Position numbers and translations under genes: made by a program
The notes under the pieces: model-generated
The model's input: only the letters and a program-made list of their open reading frames with translations
What the model was told of the DNA's origin: nothing
Databases searched by the model: none
Source: Cellulophaga sp. 20_2_10
GTDB lineage: Bacteria; Bacteroidota; Bacteroidia; Flavobacteriales; Flavobacteriaceae
NCBI RefSeq assembly: GCF_023476645.1
Contig: NZ_JAMCOJ010000001.1
Coordinates: 372,001 to 436,000 of the forward strand
Direction of reading: 5' to 3'
Length of the DNA: 64,000 bases
Shown: piece by piece, positions 1 through 8,518 of the stretch
Layout: each line of letters begins with the position of its first letter
Numbering within the stretch: the stretch's first letter is position 1

Positions 1-168
1 GGTGCTGAAATGGCACAATTTTTCTATATTCTTGAGCTTGTGAGCTTATACTAAAAATAAGTACTAATAAGGAAATGTATTTTTTCATCTTTAATTATTT
101 TAGGACTCTGGTTAAGAGTGTTTTTATTAGTATTTATAATCGTTTTTTTTCTACGAATAAAAAAAAAG

Positions 169-1839
169 CTATTCTTTTTTTAGGCTTTTACTCGGTATTT
201 CAATTTCAAAGGGAACTTCTGTTGTATAATTATCAGTAGAATATTTCCAATCATAAGGTTTATGCCTAATAATTATTGTTTTAGGTTCAGTTTTAAAATT
301 TATAATTACGTGGTTCTCTTGATCTGATTCTAATACGTAATACGGTATTGATGTTTCTAAGTCTTCATTTGTAAATGCATATAAAAAGAATTGCCCTGAA
401 GAGCTATCTACTTTTGCATCTAAAGAATTGGTACGCTTATCATAACGATATGTTTTGGGTAGTTTATCTAATGTATAAACTTTTTCTTCAATTTTTTCTG
501 TACTTACACTTATTGTGCCACTTACTTTTGTATATAAAATAGTATCGTCTTGCATCTCAAACGTTCTACTTTGTATACTTTCTGGATTTCCTATTAAAAA
601 ACCATTGTAATAACTATCTGTTCTACCAACTTCTATAGAATCGTTCTCTTCTGTCTTTACATATAGATCTGTTACATAAATTTTATTAAGATTGTCATAA
701 TTAGAAGGTAAAGAAGTATATAAATTGTATTTATTGTCCTGGTTTAAAGCTACAAAACGCGTTTTTAATTCCTTTTTTATAATAGAATTAGTTAAAAGTT
801 CTAATTTTTTATATACTGGTTTTTCAATGTATTTATCTTCCTTTAAAACGGTGCTAGCAAGTACTTCATTTGCTACTGGTTTTAAACTTAAGACTTCCTT
901 TTTTCCCTTATTTGAACGAAGAAAAAAGTTTAACTTATCAATTTTACCCATACCTCTAAGGTTAACAACATACAGGGGATTATATTTGTGGTTTGGATCT
1001 TTACTTTCTTCTTTATACCTATCTCTTAAATTATAATAAGATTGTAATAACTCTGGATAAGGCATATCATTTTTTCTGTACCATAAATAATGTCTAAAAT
1101 CTATAATACTCCCATCACTTTTAATGGTTTTTCCTTTTTCGTCTGCAACACTAATACTTAACCTATCAAAAGTAACTTTTAATGTATCGTTTTTAAACTC
1201 TGTAAAACGACCTTTTTTATTTGGTTTTTTATAATTACCATCACTAAACAAATTGTTTTTATAACCTATTGGTTCTTCTGCAGTGTCTCCTCTGTTTGTA
1301 CGTATGCCATAGGTATAAGAATAATCGTTTGTTTCTGCTGTATTTTCTAATACTAAAGTTGCTGCATCATTTCTTACATCTAATACTGTAATATTTAAGC
1401 CATCTTTTATAAATTTAGTACCAACATCTTCTTTTGTTAAAGAAAACTTATCGTAACTATCTGGTACAAAGACAGAGAATTCTACATATACAGTATCTTC
1501 TACAACATCTTTAAAAACTACTTGGTGTGGGTATTGTAGAGGGTTACTAATGTTAGAATAACTGTAATTTAAGGTAGAGTTATCATCTTTCTTAATAGTA
1601 AAGTTCTGTTGTAATTCTTTTTCTAATTTTTTAATATCAAAAATACTATCATAAAAAACAGGCTCTTCTTCATAAAAACTCTGTAAATCTAAATTATAAT
1701 AGTAATTAGAACCTCCATACCTATTTTCTAGTTCTGCAAACTCTAAAAATACTTTTTGCTGTTCTGTTAGCTCCTTTTTACAAGAAAAAAAAGATGAAAA
1801 AACAACGATTATAGCACTTAAATAAATAAACTTTTTCAT
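169..1839 (-). CDS. Large predicted lipoprotein of unknown function
   Basis: This is an exported protein of about 556 residues that I do not recognise. Starting at the Met at 1839 gives a compact lipoprotein signal (MKKFIYLS..., hydrophobic core, SSFFSC lipobox with Cys20). An in-frame Met four codons upstream (1851) would only add MDHR before it. After the Cys, the chain is rich in Asp, Lys, Tyr and Thr, has no further membrane segment, and looks like several beta-rich domains, so it probably sits on the outer or periplasmic face of a membrane. The stop is TAG at 169-171. It is transcribed away from the Crp/Fnr gene at 2014. A TATTTTTG at 1866-1873 could be its -7 element. No enzymatic motif is visible. 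Confidence 0.6.
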   Translation of the reverse strand: MKKFIYLSAIIVVFSSFFSCKKELTEQQKVFLEFAELENRYGGSNYYYNLDLQSFYEEEPVFYDSIFDIKKLEKELQQNFTIKKDDNSTLNYSYSNISNPLQYPHQVVFKDVVEDTVYVEFSVFVPDSYDKFSLTKEDVGTKFIKDGLNITVLDVRNDAATLVLENTAETNDYSYTYGIRTNRGDTAEEPIGYKNNLFSDGNYKKPNKKGRFTEFKNDTLKVTFDRLSISVADEKGKTIKSDGSIIDFRHYLWYRKNDMPYPELLQSYYNLRDRYKEESKDPNHKYNPLYVVNLRGMGKIDKLNFFLRSNKGKKEVLSLKPVANEVLASTVLKEDKYIEKPVYKKLELLTNSIIKKELKTRFVALNQDNKYNLYTSLPSNYDNLNKIYVTDLYVKTEENDSIEVGRTDSYYNGFLIGNPESIQSRTFEMQDDTILYTKVSGTISVSTEKIEEKVYTLDKLPKTYRYDKRTNSLDAKVDSSSGQFFLYAFTNEDLETSIPYYVLESDQENHVIINFKTEPKTIIIRHKPYDWKYSTDNYTTEVPFEIEIPSKSLKKE

Positions 1840-1920
1840 TCTATGATCCACTTTAATGTGGCAACCAAAAATAGATCAATTTGCGATAGGAAGATATAGT
1901 GCGTATATATTTGAGTAGTC

Positions 1921-1934
1921 TTGACCTATATTCG
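1921..1934. promoter_or_regulatory. Crp/Fnr-like half-conserved box between divergent genes
   Basis: TTGACCTATATTCG lies in the divergent region between the lipoprotein at 169 and the Crp/Fnr gene at 2014. Eleven of its 14 bases match the box TTGACCTATATCAA found upstream of the old-yellow-enzyme gene (29269-29282). It may mediate autoregulation of the Crp/Fnr gene. One arm (TCG instead of CAA) is degraded, so the assignment is tentative. Confidence 0.4.
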
Positions 1935-2013
1935 TTGTAATTATAATTATAAATTGACGCATAAAAAACAGTAATGCTTATCTTTACAGGCTTAATTACT
2001 AGGATTAAAAGGT

Positions 2014-2583
2014 TTGGACCAGATAAAAGCATACTTAGATCAAATAGCAACAATTTCTAATGAAGATTGGGCGTTTTTTACGTCTAAATTACAACGTCGT
2101 GTAATTCCTAAAAAGACTGTTTTTTTAAAGGTTAATGAAATAGAAAATCATATCTCTTTTATAGAAAATGGCGTGGTGCGTTTGTTTATACCTAAAGAAA
2201 ATCCGGACAAAGAAATTACGTTTGGCTTTAGTTTTGACAATCAGTTTGTTAGTGCATACGATTCTTTTTTAACACAACAACCCTCTGCCTACGAGCTACA
2301 AGCACTTTCTAACACTACTCTTTTAAGTATAACGTATAACGATTTACAAGAGATTTACGCTAAAACGCAAATAGGTAATTTTATAGGTAGGTTAACAGCA
2401 GAACGTTTGTTTTTATTAAAATCTAAGCGAGAACAGAATTTATTAAATCTTACCGCAGAAGAACGCTACCTTAAATTATTTAAGGAAAGGCCAGAGCTTT
2501 TAAAGATAATTCCATTAAAGTACATAAGTTCTTACATTGGTATAACGGCACAAGCTCTAAGTCGTATAAGAAAGCGCCTATAA
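2014..2583 (+). CDS. Crp/Fnr family transcriptional regulator
   Basis: A 189-residue regulator of the short Bacteroidota Crp/Fnr type. Residues about 20-110 form the cyclic-nucleotide-binding-like beta-roll (conserved ...FIENGVVRLF... turn). The C-terminal helix-turn-helix is shorter than in E. coli Crp and ends in ITAQALSRIRKRL, whose recognition helix keeps the Ser-Arg of the Fnr ExxSR motif but has Gln in place of Glu. The start used is TTG, because no ATG occurs before the conserved domain. A TATCTTTA at 1979-1986 is a possible -7 element. The desaturase gene starts 70 bp downstream on the same strand behind a Crp-like box, so this protein probably controls it. The ligand is unknown. Confidence 0.8.
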   Translation: MDQIKAYLDQIATISNEDWAFFTSKLQRRVIPKKTVFLKVNEIENHISFIENGVVRLFIPKENPDKEITFGFSFDNQFVSAYDSFLTQQPSAYELQALSNTTLLSITYNDLQEIYAKTQIGNFIGRLTAERLFLLKSKREQNLLNLTAEERYLKLFKERPELLKIIPLKYISSYIGITAQALSRIRKRL

Positions 2584-2594
2584 GCCCATTTTTA

Positions 2595-2639
2595 TTGACT
2601 TAGGTTCATTGTTTATAGTAAAATAGCGGTATACCTTTG
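2595..2639 (+). promoter_or_regulatory. Desaturase promoter with Crp-like box
   Basis: TACCTTTG at 2632-2639 is a perfect Bacteroidota -7 element (TAnnTTTG), with TTG at 2609-2611 at -33 spacing (20 nt between). Just upstream, TTGACTTAGGTTCA (2595-2608) resembles an Fnr/Crp dyad and is centred about 30 bp from the -7 element, near -41, a class II activator position. The same box in the same orientation and at the same distance precedes the old-yellow-enzyme gene. Confidence 0.55.
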
Positions 2640-2653
2640 TAAAAAAAAGAGTT

Positions 2654-3397
2654 ATGGCAGTAGTCATTTTTATTATAGTACTTTGGTACGGAGGTTTATT
2701 TTTTCAATCTTTCTTTTTACACAGGTACGCAGCACACCAAGTTTTTACCATGTCCAAAACTATGGAACGTATTACGTTTGTATTAACTTGGATTTTTCAA
2801 GGTTCTAGTTACTTAAGCGCTTATGGTTATGGTGTTATGCACCGTATGCACCACGCGTATACAGACACAGAAAAAGATCCGCATTCACCATCTCATGATG
2901 CCAACTTATTTGCTATGATGTGGCGTACAAAAACAGTTTATCAGGATATAAATAAAGAACGCATTGCTGTTGATCAGCGTTTTACTAAAAACGTACCACA
3001 ATGGAAAGCTTTTGATACTTTTGCAAGTTCTAGATTTTCTAGATTGCTTTGGCTAACATTGTATATTTTGTTTTTTGCATACTTTACAACAGCAGTTTGG
3101 CAGTGGGCATTATTACCAATTGCTTTTTTAATGGCACCAATACACGGTGTTATTATTAACTGGTTTGGTCATATTTATGGCTACGTAAACTTTAAAATGA
3201 AAAACACCAGCAAAAACCTTTTCAGGTTCGATTTTTTAATGATGGGTGAAGGTTACCATAACAACCACCACAAATATGCTAGTAGAGCTAATTTTGGTGT
3301 AAAATGGTACGAGGTAGATGTTACCTATGTTATTATTAAAATACTAAATGCATTTGGTCTTATTAAGCTTAGAACTATTAGAGTTTCTAATAAATAG
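2654..3397 (+). CDS. Acyl-CoA desaturase (membrane fatty-acid desaturase)
   Basis: A 247-residue integral membrane di-iron desaturase of the stearoyl-CoA delta-9 type, which introduces a cis double bond into a saturated acyl chain. The three histidine boxes are present: HRYAAH (His23/His28), HRMHH (His63, His66, His67) and HNNHH (His202, His205, His206). Hydrophobic segments near residues 3-20, 40-60, 130-150 and 155-175 fit the usual four-helix hairpin layout. It lies directly downstream of a Crp/Fnr regulator and has its own promoter (2595-2639), which suggests membrane fluidity or redox control. It ends before a strong terminator. Confidence 0.87.
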   Translation: MAVVIFIIVLWYGGLFFQSFFLHRYAAHQVFTMSKTMERITFVLTWIFQGSSYLSAYGYGVMHRMHHAYTDTEKDPHSPSHDANLFAMMWRTKTVYQDINKERIAVDQRFTKNVPQWKAFDTFASSRFSRLLWLTLYILFFAYFTTAVWQWALLPIAFLMAPIHGVIINWFGHIYGYVNFKMKNTSKNLFRFDFLMMGEGYHNNHHKYASRANFGVKWYEVDVTYVIIKILNAFGLIKLRTIRVSNK

Positions 3398-3441
3398 TTT
3401 TGACGTCGCTTTATTTATTCTTTTATAATAGGTAAACAACG

Positions 3442-3484
3442 AAAAAAAGGAGGATAATTAGCATCTAATTATCCTCCTTTTTTT
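3442..3484. terminator. Strong bidirectional rho-independent terminator
   Basis: A perfect 20-bp inverted repeat, with arms 3442-3461 and 3465-3484 and a 3-nt loop, has an A-tract on one side and a T-tract on the other. It separates the convergent desaturase and DUF6515 genes and can stop transcription from both sides. Confidence 0.9.
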
Positions 3485-3508
3485 TAAACTAACCTAAACA
3501 AACCCAAC

Positions 3509-4099
3509 TTAATTCATATCTATAATACCAACAACCTCATAGGCTCTTGTTCCGTTTACTTGTACTTTTTCATACAATACATTAGCATACTCGTAATACG
3601 ATTGTCCGTCTAAGGTTACCTTTTCATAATCGTCTGGTAACTCATACACAATAGTACCAACTTCTGGATCTACAACCTCGTATTCATTATTTATTTGTGA
3701 GTAAAAAATACCTTGCACATTAAAATAAGTGTGATTGTTAAAGCGTACGCTTTTATAGTTTGTAGGCAATACTTTTATTCTAAACCCAACTTTTGGTGCA
3801 ATTACAATATACCTACCTCTAGATTGTGTATAAAACCTATTATTAGCATAGTAGTAATCTTGCCCTCTATGTTTTATAACTGTTCTATTAGGTACTGTTC
3901 TTACAGATACAACTTTCTTTTTAGGTGTTTTGTACGTTACTTTTGTACTTGGCACTCTTCTACTTGTTGTACTTCTTGTGGTTGTAGTTGTTACTACAGT
4001 TTTCTCTTTCGTAGTAAGTTTTCTTTGTGCCGAAACTTGTGTTGTAAACGCCACCAAAAGAGTTACAGGTACTATGTATTTTTTAATTAATGTTTTCAT
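3509..4099 (-). CDS. DUF6515 family exported protein
   Basis: A 196-residue secreted protein with a Sec signal (MKTLIKKYIV..., cleavage near QVSA-Q) and then a low-complexity Thr/Lys/Arg stretch (residues about 25-75). The C-terminal half has repeated short beta units with paired Tyr residues (GQDYYYANNRFY, NHTYFNVQGIFY, GQSYYEYANVLY), the pattern of DUF6515. The family's function is unknown. It is monocistronic, lies between a terminator and a long upstream gap, and its role is probably envelope-related. Confidence 0.65.
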   Translation of the reverse strand: MKTLIKKYIVPVTLLVAFTTQVSAQRKLTTKEKTVVTTTTTRSTTSRRVPSTKVTYKTPKKKVVSVRTVPNRTVIKHRGQDYYYANNRFYTQSRGRYIVIAPKVGFRIKVLPTNYKSVRFNNHTYFNVQGIFYSQINNEYEVVDPEVGTIVYELPDDYEKVTLDGQSYYEYANVLYEKVQVNGTRAYEVVGIIDMN

Positions 4100-4284
4100 A
4101 ATTGATACATTTTAAGGTTAAACTTTCTACTTTAATAAGACTCTATTTTTTATTAATAGTTTAAAAGTATACTCAAAAAGTGTGTTAAAAAAAGCAAATA
4201 GATAAATGCATAAATTGTATCTACGACTACAATGTTTTTATAGATTAAATATTATTAACTTATACAATTATTAAATATACCGCA

Positions 4285-4317
4285 TAAAAAAAGGCGCACT
4301 ATAAATGCACCTTTTTT
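4285..4317 (-). terminator. Terminator of the broken EF-hand gene
   Basis: A hairpin of A-tract, GGcGCA, a short loop, TGCaCC and T-tract lies about 20 nt past the stop of the leftward pseudogene at 4335-4634. There is one mismatch in the stem. Because it has T-tracts in both orientations, it may also act on rightward transcripts. Confidence 0.65.
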
Positions 4318-4334
4318 AAAATTACTTAAATGGA

Positions 4335-4634
4335 TTATTTTAATAACGCAAGTAAACCTGTTAACTCTGTTAAGTTTAAACTTGAATTACTATCTGTATC
4401 TAAAACATTAAAATTTTCTGACACAGATCCAATTGCTTCTGTAGAGCTAATAGCCTGATCTTTATTAGAATCTAATAAACTAAAAAGACTAGATATTTGT
4501 TGAACTGTAGAGTTAGAGCTTAATGAACTTAATAAAGTTGCTGCATCTGCAATATTTGATGTATTTACGTTTTTAACGCTATTACAACTTAATAAACTTA
4601 CTGTAACTACTTAGGTTAGTGCTATTTTTTTCAT
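4335..4634 (-). pseudogene. EF-hand lipoprotein interrupted by an in-frame stop
   Basis: Reading leftward from ATG at 4632-4634 gives MKKIALT, then TAA (4611-4613), then an open frame VVTVSLLSCNS... to the stop at 4335-4337, 100 codons in all. Without the TAA this would be a typical small lipoprotein: signal peptide, LLSC lipobox, a Ser/Asn linker and two EF-hand-like loops, DSNKDQAISSTE and DTDSNSSLNLTE. A single T-to-A change from TTA (Leu) would explain the stop. There is no ATG, GTG or TTG downstream from which the signal peptide could be remade. The body of the frame is otherwise intact, and it keeps a promoter (4665-4672) and a terminator, so the lesion looks recent or could be a sequence error. 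Confidence 0.75.
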
Positions 4635-4664
4635 GATCTATTTGTTTTATTGTTAATGTTACCG

Positions 4665-4672
4665 CAAAGATA
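4665..4672 (-). promoter_or_regulatory. Promoter -7 element of the EF-hand pseudogene
   Basis: CAAAGATA on the plus strand reads TATCTTTG on the minus strand, a perfect TAnnTTTG about 30 nt upstream of the ATG at 4634. The rest of 4100-4330 and 4673-4769 shows no other feature. Confidence 0.5.
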
Positions 4673-4769
4673 AGTGCTCCTCTAAATATTCAAGTGTAAA
4701 ATAGACAGGTACTAATTACTAATCTACCAAACACATTTTTTTATAGACCAAATAATAATTAGCATGTTT

Positions 4770-5498
4770 TTAAAGAGAGTTATTATTTGCAAATTCTAGA
4801 AAAGCAGATTTATACTGCTCTGAAACCGTTATACGTTGCTTATTAATAATAATCTGACTACGTTCTATAACATCTATATTTTTTAAAGAAACAATAAAGG
4901 ATCTATGAACACGCATAAAGTTGGTTTTTGGCAACTCCTCTTCCAAAGACTTTAAACTCATAAGTGTTAAAACAGGTTTAGGATTATCTTTTAACCATAT
5001 CTTTATATAATCCTTTAAACCTTCAAAATACAAAACGTCTGCAAGTTTAATTCGCAATTGTTTGTACTCAGATTTTACAAAAAGAAATTCTTTTTCTTCT
5101 GAAACTATAGGTTGGTTTTTTCCTTTCACTAACGAAAACCAAGTACTTGCTTTGTTTGCTGCTGCTAGAAATTCTGCATAATCAAAAGGTTTTAATAGAT
5201 AATCTAAAGCCTCTACATTAAAGCCTTCTAAAGCATACTCATCAAACGCAGTTGTAAATATTACACGTGTTTCTTTTGGTAGCATTTTAGAGAACTCTAT
5301 GCCTGTTAAATCTGGCATTTGTATGTCTAAAAATAATAAATCTACAGGTTCGTTTTTAATACACTCCAAAGCTTCAATTGCACTACTACACTTTTGCTTT
5401 AACTCTAGAAAAGGGGTTTTTTCAACATAGCTTTCTACTAAATTAAGCGCCATAGGTTCATCATCTACAATAACACAAGTAATTTTTATATTGCTCAT
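4770..5498 (-). CDS. LytTR family response regulator
   Basis: A 242-residue two-component response regulator. The receiver domain (about 4-120) has the acidic pair Asp12/Asp13, the phosphoacceptor Asp58 in LLFLDIQMPDLTG, the FTTA switch Thr and the LLKPF lysine. A LytTR DNA-binding domain follows (about 140-240: FLFVKSEYKQLRI..., FMRVHRSFIVSL). It starts 3 bp after its cognate kinase gene ends and is the last gene of the leftward efflux operon. It therefore probably adjusts export of whatever the MacAB/TolC-like pump carries, or controls other genes in response to it. Confidence 0.9.
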   Translation of the reverse strand: MSNIKITCVIVDDEPMALNLVESYVEKTPFLELKQKCSSAIEALECIKNEPVDLLFLDIQMPDLTGIEFSKMLPKETRVIFTTAFDEYALEGFNVEALDYLLKPFDYAEFLAAANKASTWFSLVKGKNQPIVSEEKEFLFVKSEYKQLRIKLADVLYFEGLKDYIKIWLKDNPKPVLTLMSLKSLEEELPKTNFMRVHRSFIVSLKNIDVIERSQIIINKQRITVSEQYKSAFLEFANNNSL

Positions 5499-5501
5499 AA
5501 T

Positions 5502-6542
5502 CTAGTTGGTTTCAATTTCTAAATGAGATACAAAATAGTTGTTCTCTAGAGTTGTTTTAAAGTTGTATTTCTTTGGATACAATAACTCTAAGCGCTTTTC
5601 TATATTAAGAAGCCCTATTCCAGAGCCACTTTTATCATCTATCTTTTTAGGAAAATCATTATTTTTTATAGTAAAATATACCGTCTTTTCTTTACAAATC
5701 ATTTCTATATTAATTATACTCTTTTTACTTGCAGATACACCGTGTTTAAAAGCATTTTCAATTAATGAAATAAATAATAATGGAGCAATTTTTATTCCTG
5801 TTTCTGTAGTAGGGAAACTATAATTTACTGTTGTTTTATCTGATACACGCAATTTCATTAATTCTATGTATTTTTTCATAAAATCTATTTCTTTAGATAA
5901 CGAAACCTGCTCTACATTAGTTTCATACAACATATAACGCATAAGTTTACTTAAACTATGTATAGCTGTTTTAGCCTCATCTGGCGATACATCTACCATA
6001 GCATAAATATTATTTAATGAGTTAAAAAAGAAATGTGGTTGCAATTGGTAATGCAAATGCTGTAGTTCTGATTTCAGTTTAAAATTAGCAGCCTCTTTAT
6101 GTTCTGCCTCTGTTTTAACCCAACGCTTGGTTGTTTTAACCGCAATAGAAAACAACAAAGGCGCCATATATGATACCATTTGAACATAAATAAACATTTT
6201 AAATCTTGGGGCTCCACCTTCTTTGGTATTGATACGATTTTTGGTTAGCTCTTCAAAAAAAGTTGCTTCTATAGTCTCTTTACAAAAAATGAAAAAAGAA
6301 ATTATAATTATGTTAATACCTACAAACCAAATTATTTTTTTTGGAAATAAAAATTTATCAATTAGCACAAAATAATTAAAGTAAAATAGAATTGCCGAAA
6401 ACACCAATGGAGTCCAAAAATGAATAACAACTCTATTTATTTCTTGTTCCTGTCCGTAAGATAATAAGTAAGGCATACTAAAGAGTACAATCCAAATCAG
6501 TATATGCGATAATAGGGTTATATTTTTGTTTTTTAACATCAT
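5502..6542 (-). CDS. LytS-type sensor histidine kinase
   Basis: A 346-residue membrane sensor kinase. I place the start at the Met at 6542 (or the next codon, 6539) because an upstream extension would overlap the permease gene that ends at 6548. Four membrane helices (about 13-28, 41-62, 70-88, 118-136) lead into a His_kinase domain with phosphoacceptor His170 in QLQPHFFFNSLNNIY and an ATPase region with the N-box LIENAFKHG and a GSGIGLLN glycine box. There is no PAS or periplasmic sensor domain, so sensing is likely through the membrane segment. Its partner is the LytTR regulator just downstream. Confidence 0.88.
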   Translation of the reverse strand: MMLKNKNITLLSHILIWIVLFSMPYLLSYGQEQEINRVVIHFWTPLVFSAILFYFNYFVLIDKFLFPKKIIWFVGINIIIISFFIFCKETIEATFFEELTKNRINTKEGGAPRFKMFIYVQMVSYMAPLLFSIAVKTTKRWVKTEAEHKEAANFKLKSELQHLHYQLQPHFFFNSLNNIYAMVDVSPDEAKTAIHSLSKLMRYMLYETNVEQVSLSKEIDFMKKYIELMKLRVSDKTTVNYSFPTTETGIKIAPLLFISLIENAFKHGVSASKKSIINIEMICKEKTVYFTIKNNDFPKKIDDKSGSGIGLLNIEKRLELLYPKKYNFKTTLENNYFVSHLEIETN

Positions 6543-6547
6543 ATATA

Positions 6548-7768
6548 TTATTCGTAACGTAATGCGGTTATTGGGTCTAAAGCCGATGCTTTTCGAGCAG
6601 GATACCATCCAAAAAAGATACCAGTTACTGCACAAACAGCAAAAGAAATCACAATAGAATACAAGGCTACGCTTGTAGGCCAATTTAAGAATTTTTCTAT
6701 AAACACGGTGGCACCAAGCCCTAATAAAACACCTAAGAGTCCACCGGTAATACTTATTAAAATGGCTTCAATTAAGAATTGCATTAAAATATCTGCACCT
6801 TTAGCACCAACTGCCATACGCAAACCAATTTCTTTTGTACGTTCTTTTACAGATACATACATGATATTCATAATACCAATACCTCCTATTAATAGAGATA
6901 TACTGGCTACTGCAACTAGTAAAATAGTAAGCATTTCACTAGTAGAACTAAATGTAGAAATTAACTCTTCCATAGATTTTACACTAAAATCATCTTCTTG
7001 ATTGTCTAATAACTCATGTTCGGTTCTTAATATATCTATCACTTGGGTAACCGCTTCGGTTGCTTCATCTTCACTTATTGATGATGCTATAATCTGATTT
7101 AAATGATCGATTGCCAAAATACGTTTCTGTACTGTTGTATAGGGTGCAATAACTACATCATCTTGATCTTGCCCAAAAGTATTTTCTCCTTTTTCTTCTA
7201 AAACACCAATTACTTTAAACGGAATATTATTAAAACGAATCATTTGCCCTACTGGCTCTTGACCATCTGGAAATACGTTTTCTACTACAGTCTGACCAAT
7301 TACAGCCACTTTAGAAGCAGACTTCACTTCTGCATCTGTAAACATACTTCCACTTTGTAAGCCTACTACTTTAATTTTAATATAATCTGGGTTTACACCG
7401 TAAATACTACTTGGCCAGTTATTAGAGCCATTAATAATTTGTCCACTTCCATTTACAAGAGGCGTTACATAGCTTAATAAATCAGCTTTTTCTTTAATAA
7501 CCTCGTAGTTTTCAAGTGTTAATGTTTGAACATCGCCTCCACTCCCTCTTGCAGGTCCTTTATCATCTGCTCCTGGTTTAATGGTAATCATATTAGAACC
7601 CATAGCAGAAATAGAAGTACGTATACTTTCTTTAGAACCTTCACCAATGGCTAACATAGCAATTACAGATGCTACACCAATGATGATACCTAACATGGTA
7701 AGCAATGTTCTTGTTTTATTAAGAATAATTGCCTTTGTTGCGATTTTAAATAAATTTAATAGTCTCAT
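6548..7768 (-). CDS. MacB-type ABC transporter permease
   Basis: A 406-residue permease of the type VII (mechanotransmission) ABC superfamily. Helix 1 (about 18-40) is followed by a long periplasmic MacB_PCD domain (about 45-270) and three C-terminal helices of the FtsX domain (about 280-400), including the GIGIMNIMYVSVKERTKEIGL motif after helix 2. Its ATPase is a separate gene upstream (7771-8514), unlike E. coli MacB where the two are fused. With the adaptor and TolC genes it forms a complete tripartite pump to the outside. Substrates of such pumps are peptides, siderophores or drugs; nothing here fixes which. Confidence 0.88.
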   Translation of the reverse strand: MRLLNLFKIATKAIILNKTRTLLTMLGIIIGVASVIAMLAIGEGSKESIRTSISAMGSNMITIKPGADDKGPARGSGGDVQTLTLENYEVIKEKADLLSYVTPLVNGSGQIINGSNNWPSSIYGVNPDYIKIKVVGLQSGSMFTDAEVKSASKVAVIGQTVVENVFPDGQEPVGQMIRFNNIPFKVIGVLEEKGENTFGQDQDDVVIAPYTTVQKRILAIDHLNQIIASSISEDEATEAVTQVIDILRTEHELLDNQEDDFSVKSMEELISTFSSTSEMLTILLVAVASISLLIGGIGIMNIMYVSVKERTKEIGLRMAVGAKGADILMQFLIEAILISITGGLLGVLLGLGATVFIEKFLNWPTSVALYSIVISFAVCAVTGIFFGWYPARKASALDPITALRYE

Positions 7769-7770
7769 AA

Positions 7771-8514
7771 TTAATGGTCTTGTTTAGGTAATTTTGCTAA
7801 CTCTTCTTTTGCCGATTGTACATTTTCATTTTTGTAATCTTGAATGATATTTCCATCTTTTAAAACAATGGTTCTACTACTAAATGTTGCAATATCTTCT
7901 TCGTGCGTTACAAAAGCGATAGTAATACCTTGTTCATTTAACTCTTGAAAAATGGACATAATTTCATAGGCAGTTCGTGTGTCCAAGTTTCCTGTTGCTT
8001 CATCGGCAAGTAACATAACAGGATTATTAACTAATGACCGTGCAATGGCAACACGTTGTTGTTGCCCTCCAGAAAGTTGTGAAGGTTTATGGTCTAATCT
8101 TTCGCCCAAGCCTACTTTTTGCAAAGCTTCAATAGCACGTTTTCTGCGTTCTTCTGTAGACACTTTACTATTATATAATAGCGGTAATTCTACATTTTCG
8201 ATAGCAGATGTTCTTGCCAATAAATTATAGGATTGAAAAATAAATCCGATTTTTTCATTACGTATGGTTGCTAACTGATTTTTAGTAAGGTCTTTAACCT
8301 TAACACCATCAATTTCATAGTTGCCAGATGTAGGTTGGTCTAAACAACCCAATATATTCAACATCGTACTTTTTCCAGAACCAGATGACCCCATAATGGT
8401 TACAAACTCACCTTCTTTTATATCAAACGAAATACCTTTTAACGCGCGTACCGTTTCGGATCCCATGGTAAATTCGCGTTTTAAATCTTCTATTTTTATA
8501 ATTGCTTTGCTCAT
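7771..8514 (-). CDS. ABC transporter ATP-binding protein (MacB/LolD type)
   Basis: A 247-residue ATPase. I start at the Met at 8514 because upstream codons overlap the adaptor gene, which ends at 8519. Walker A is GSSGSGKST, the signature is LSGGQQQR, Walker B is [12 protein letters not shown] (Ala where most members have Pro) and the switch His lies in FVTHE. It begins 5 bp after the adaptor gene ends and is followed within 3 bp by the permease, so the three are co-transcribed. It powers the tripartite efflux pump. Confidence 0.9.
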   Translation of the reverse strand: MSKAIIKIEDLKREFTMGSETVRALKGISFDIKEGEFVTIMGSSGSGKSTMLNILGCLDQPTSGNYEIDGVKVKDLTKNQLATIRNEKIGFIFQSYNLLARTSAIENVELPLLYNSKVSTEERRKRAIEALQKVGLGERLDHKPSQLSGGQQQRVAIARSLVNNPVMLLADEATGNLDTRTAYEIMSIFQELNEQGITIAFVTHEEDIATFSSRTIVLKDGNIIQDYKNENVQSAKEELAKLPKQDH

Positions 8515-8518
8515 AGTA

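Noticed and set aside
1853-2053. A 66-codon leftward open frame over the Crp/Fnr promoter
   Set aside because: No signal, domain or coding-like composition; it overlaps the divergent promoter region and the start of a well supported gene.
4701-4730. LytTR-type repeats before the broken EF-hand gene
   Set aside because: Positions 21 and 28 nt from its -7 element do not match TTCTGTGAA convincingly (at best six of nine at 4722-4730).
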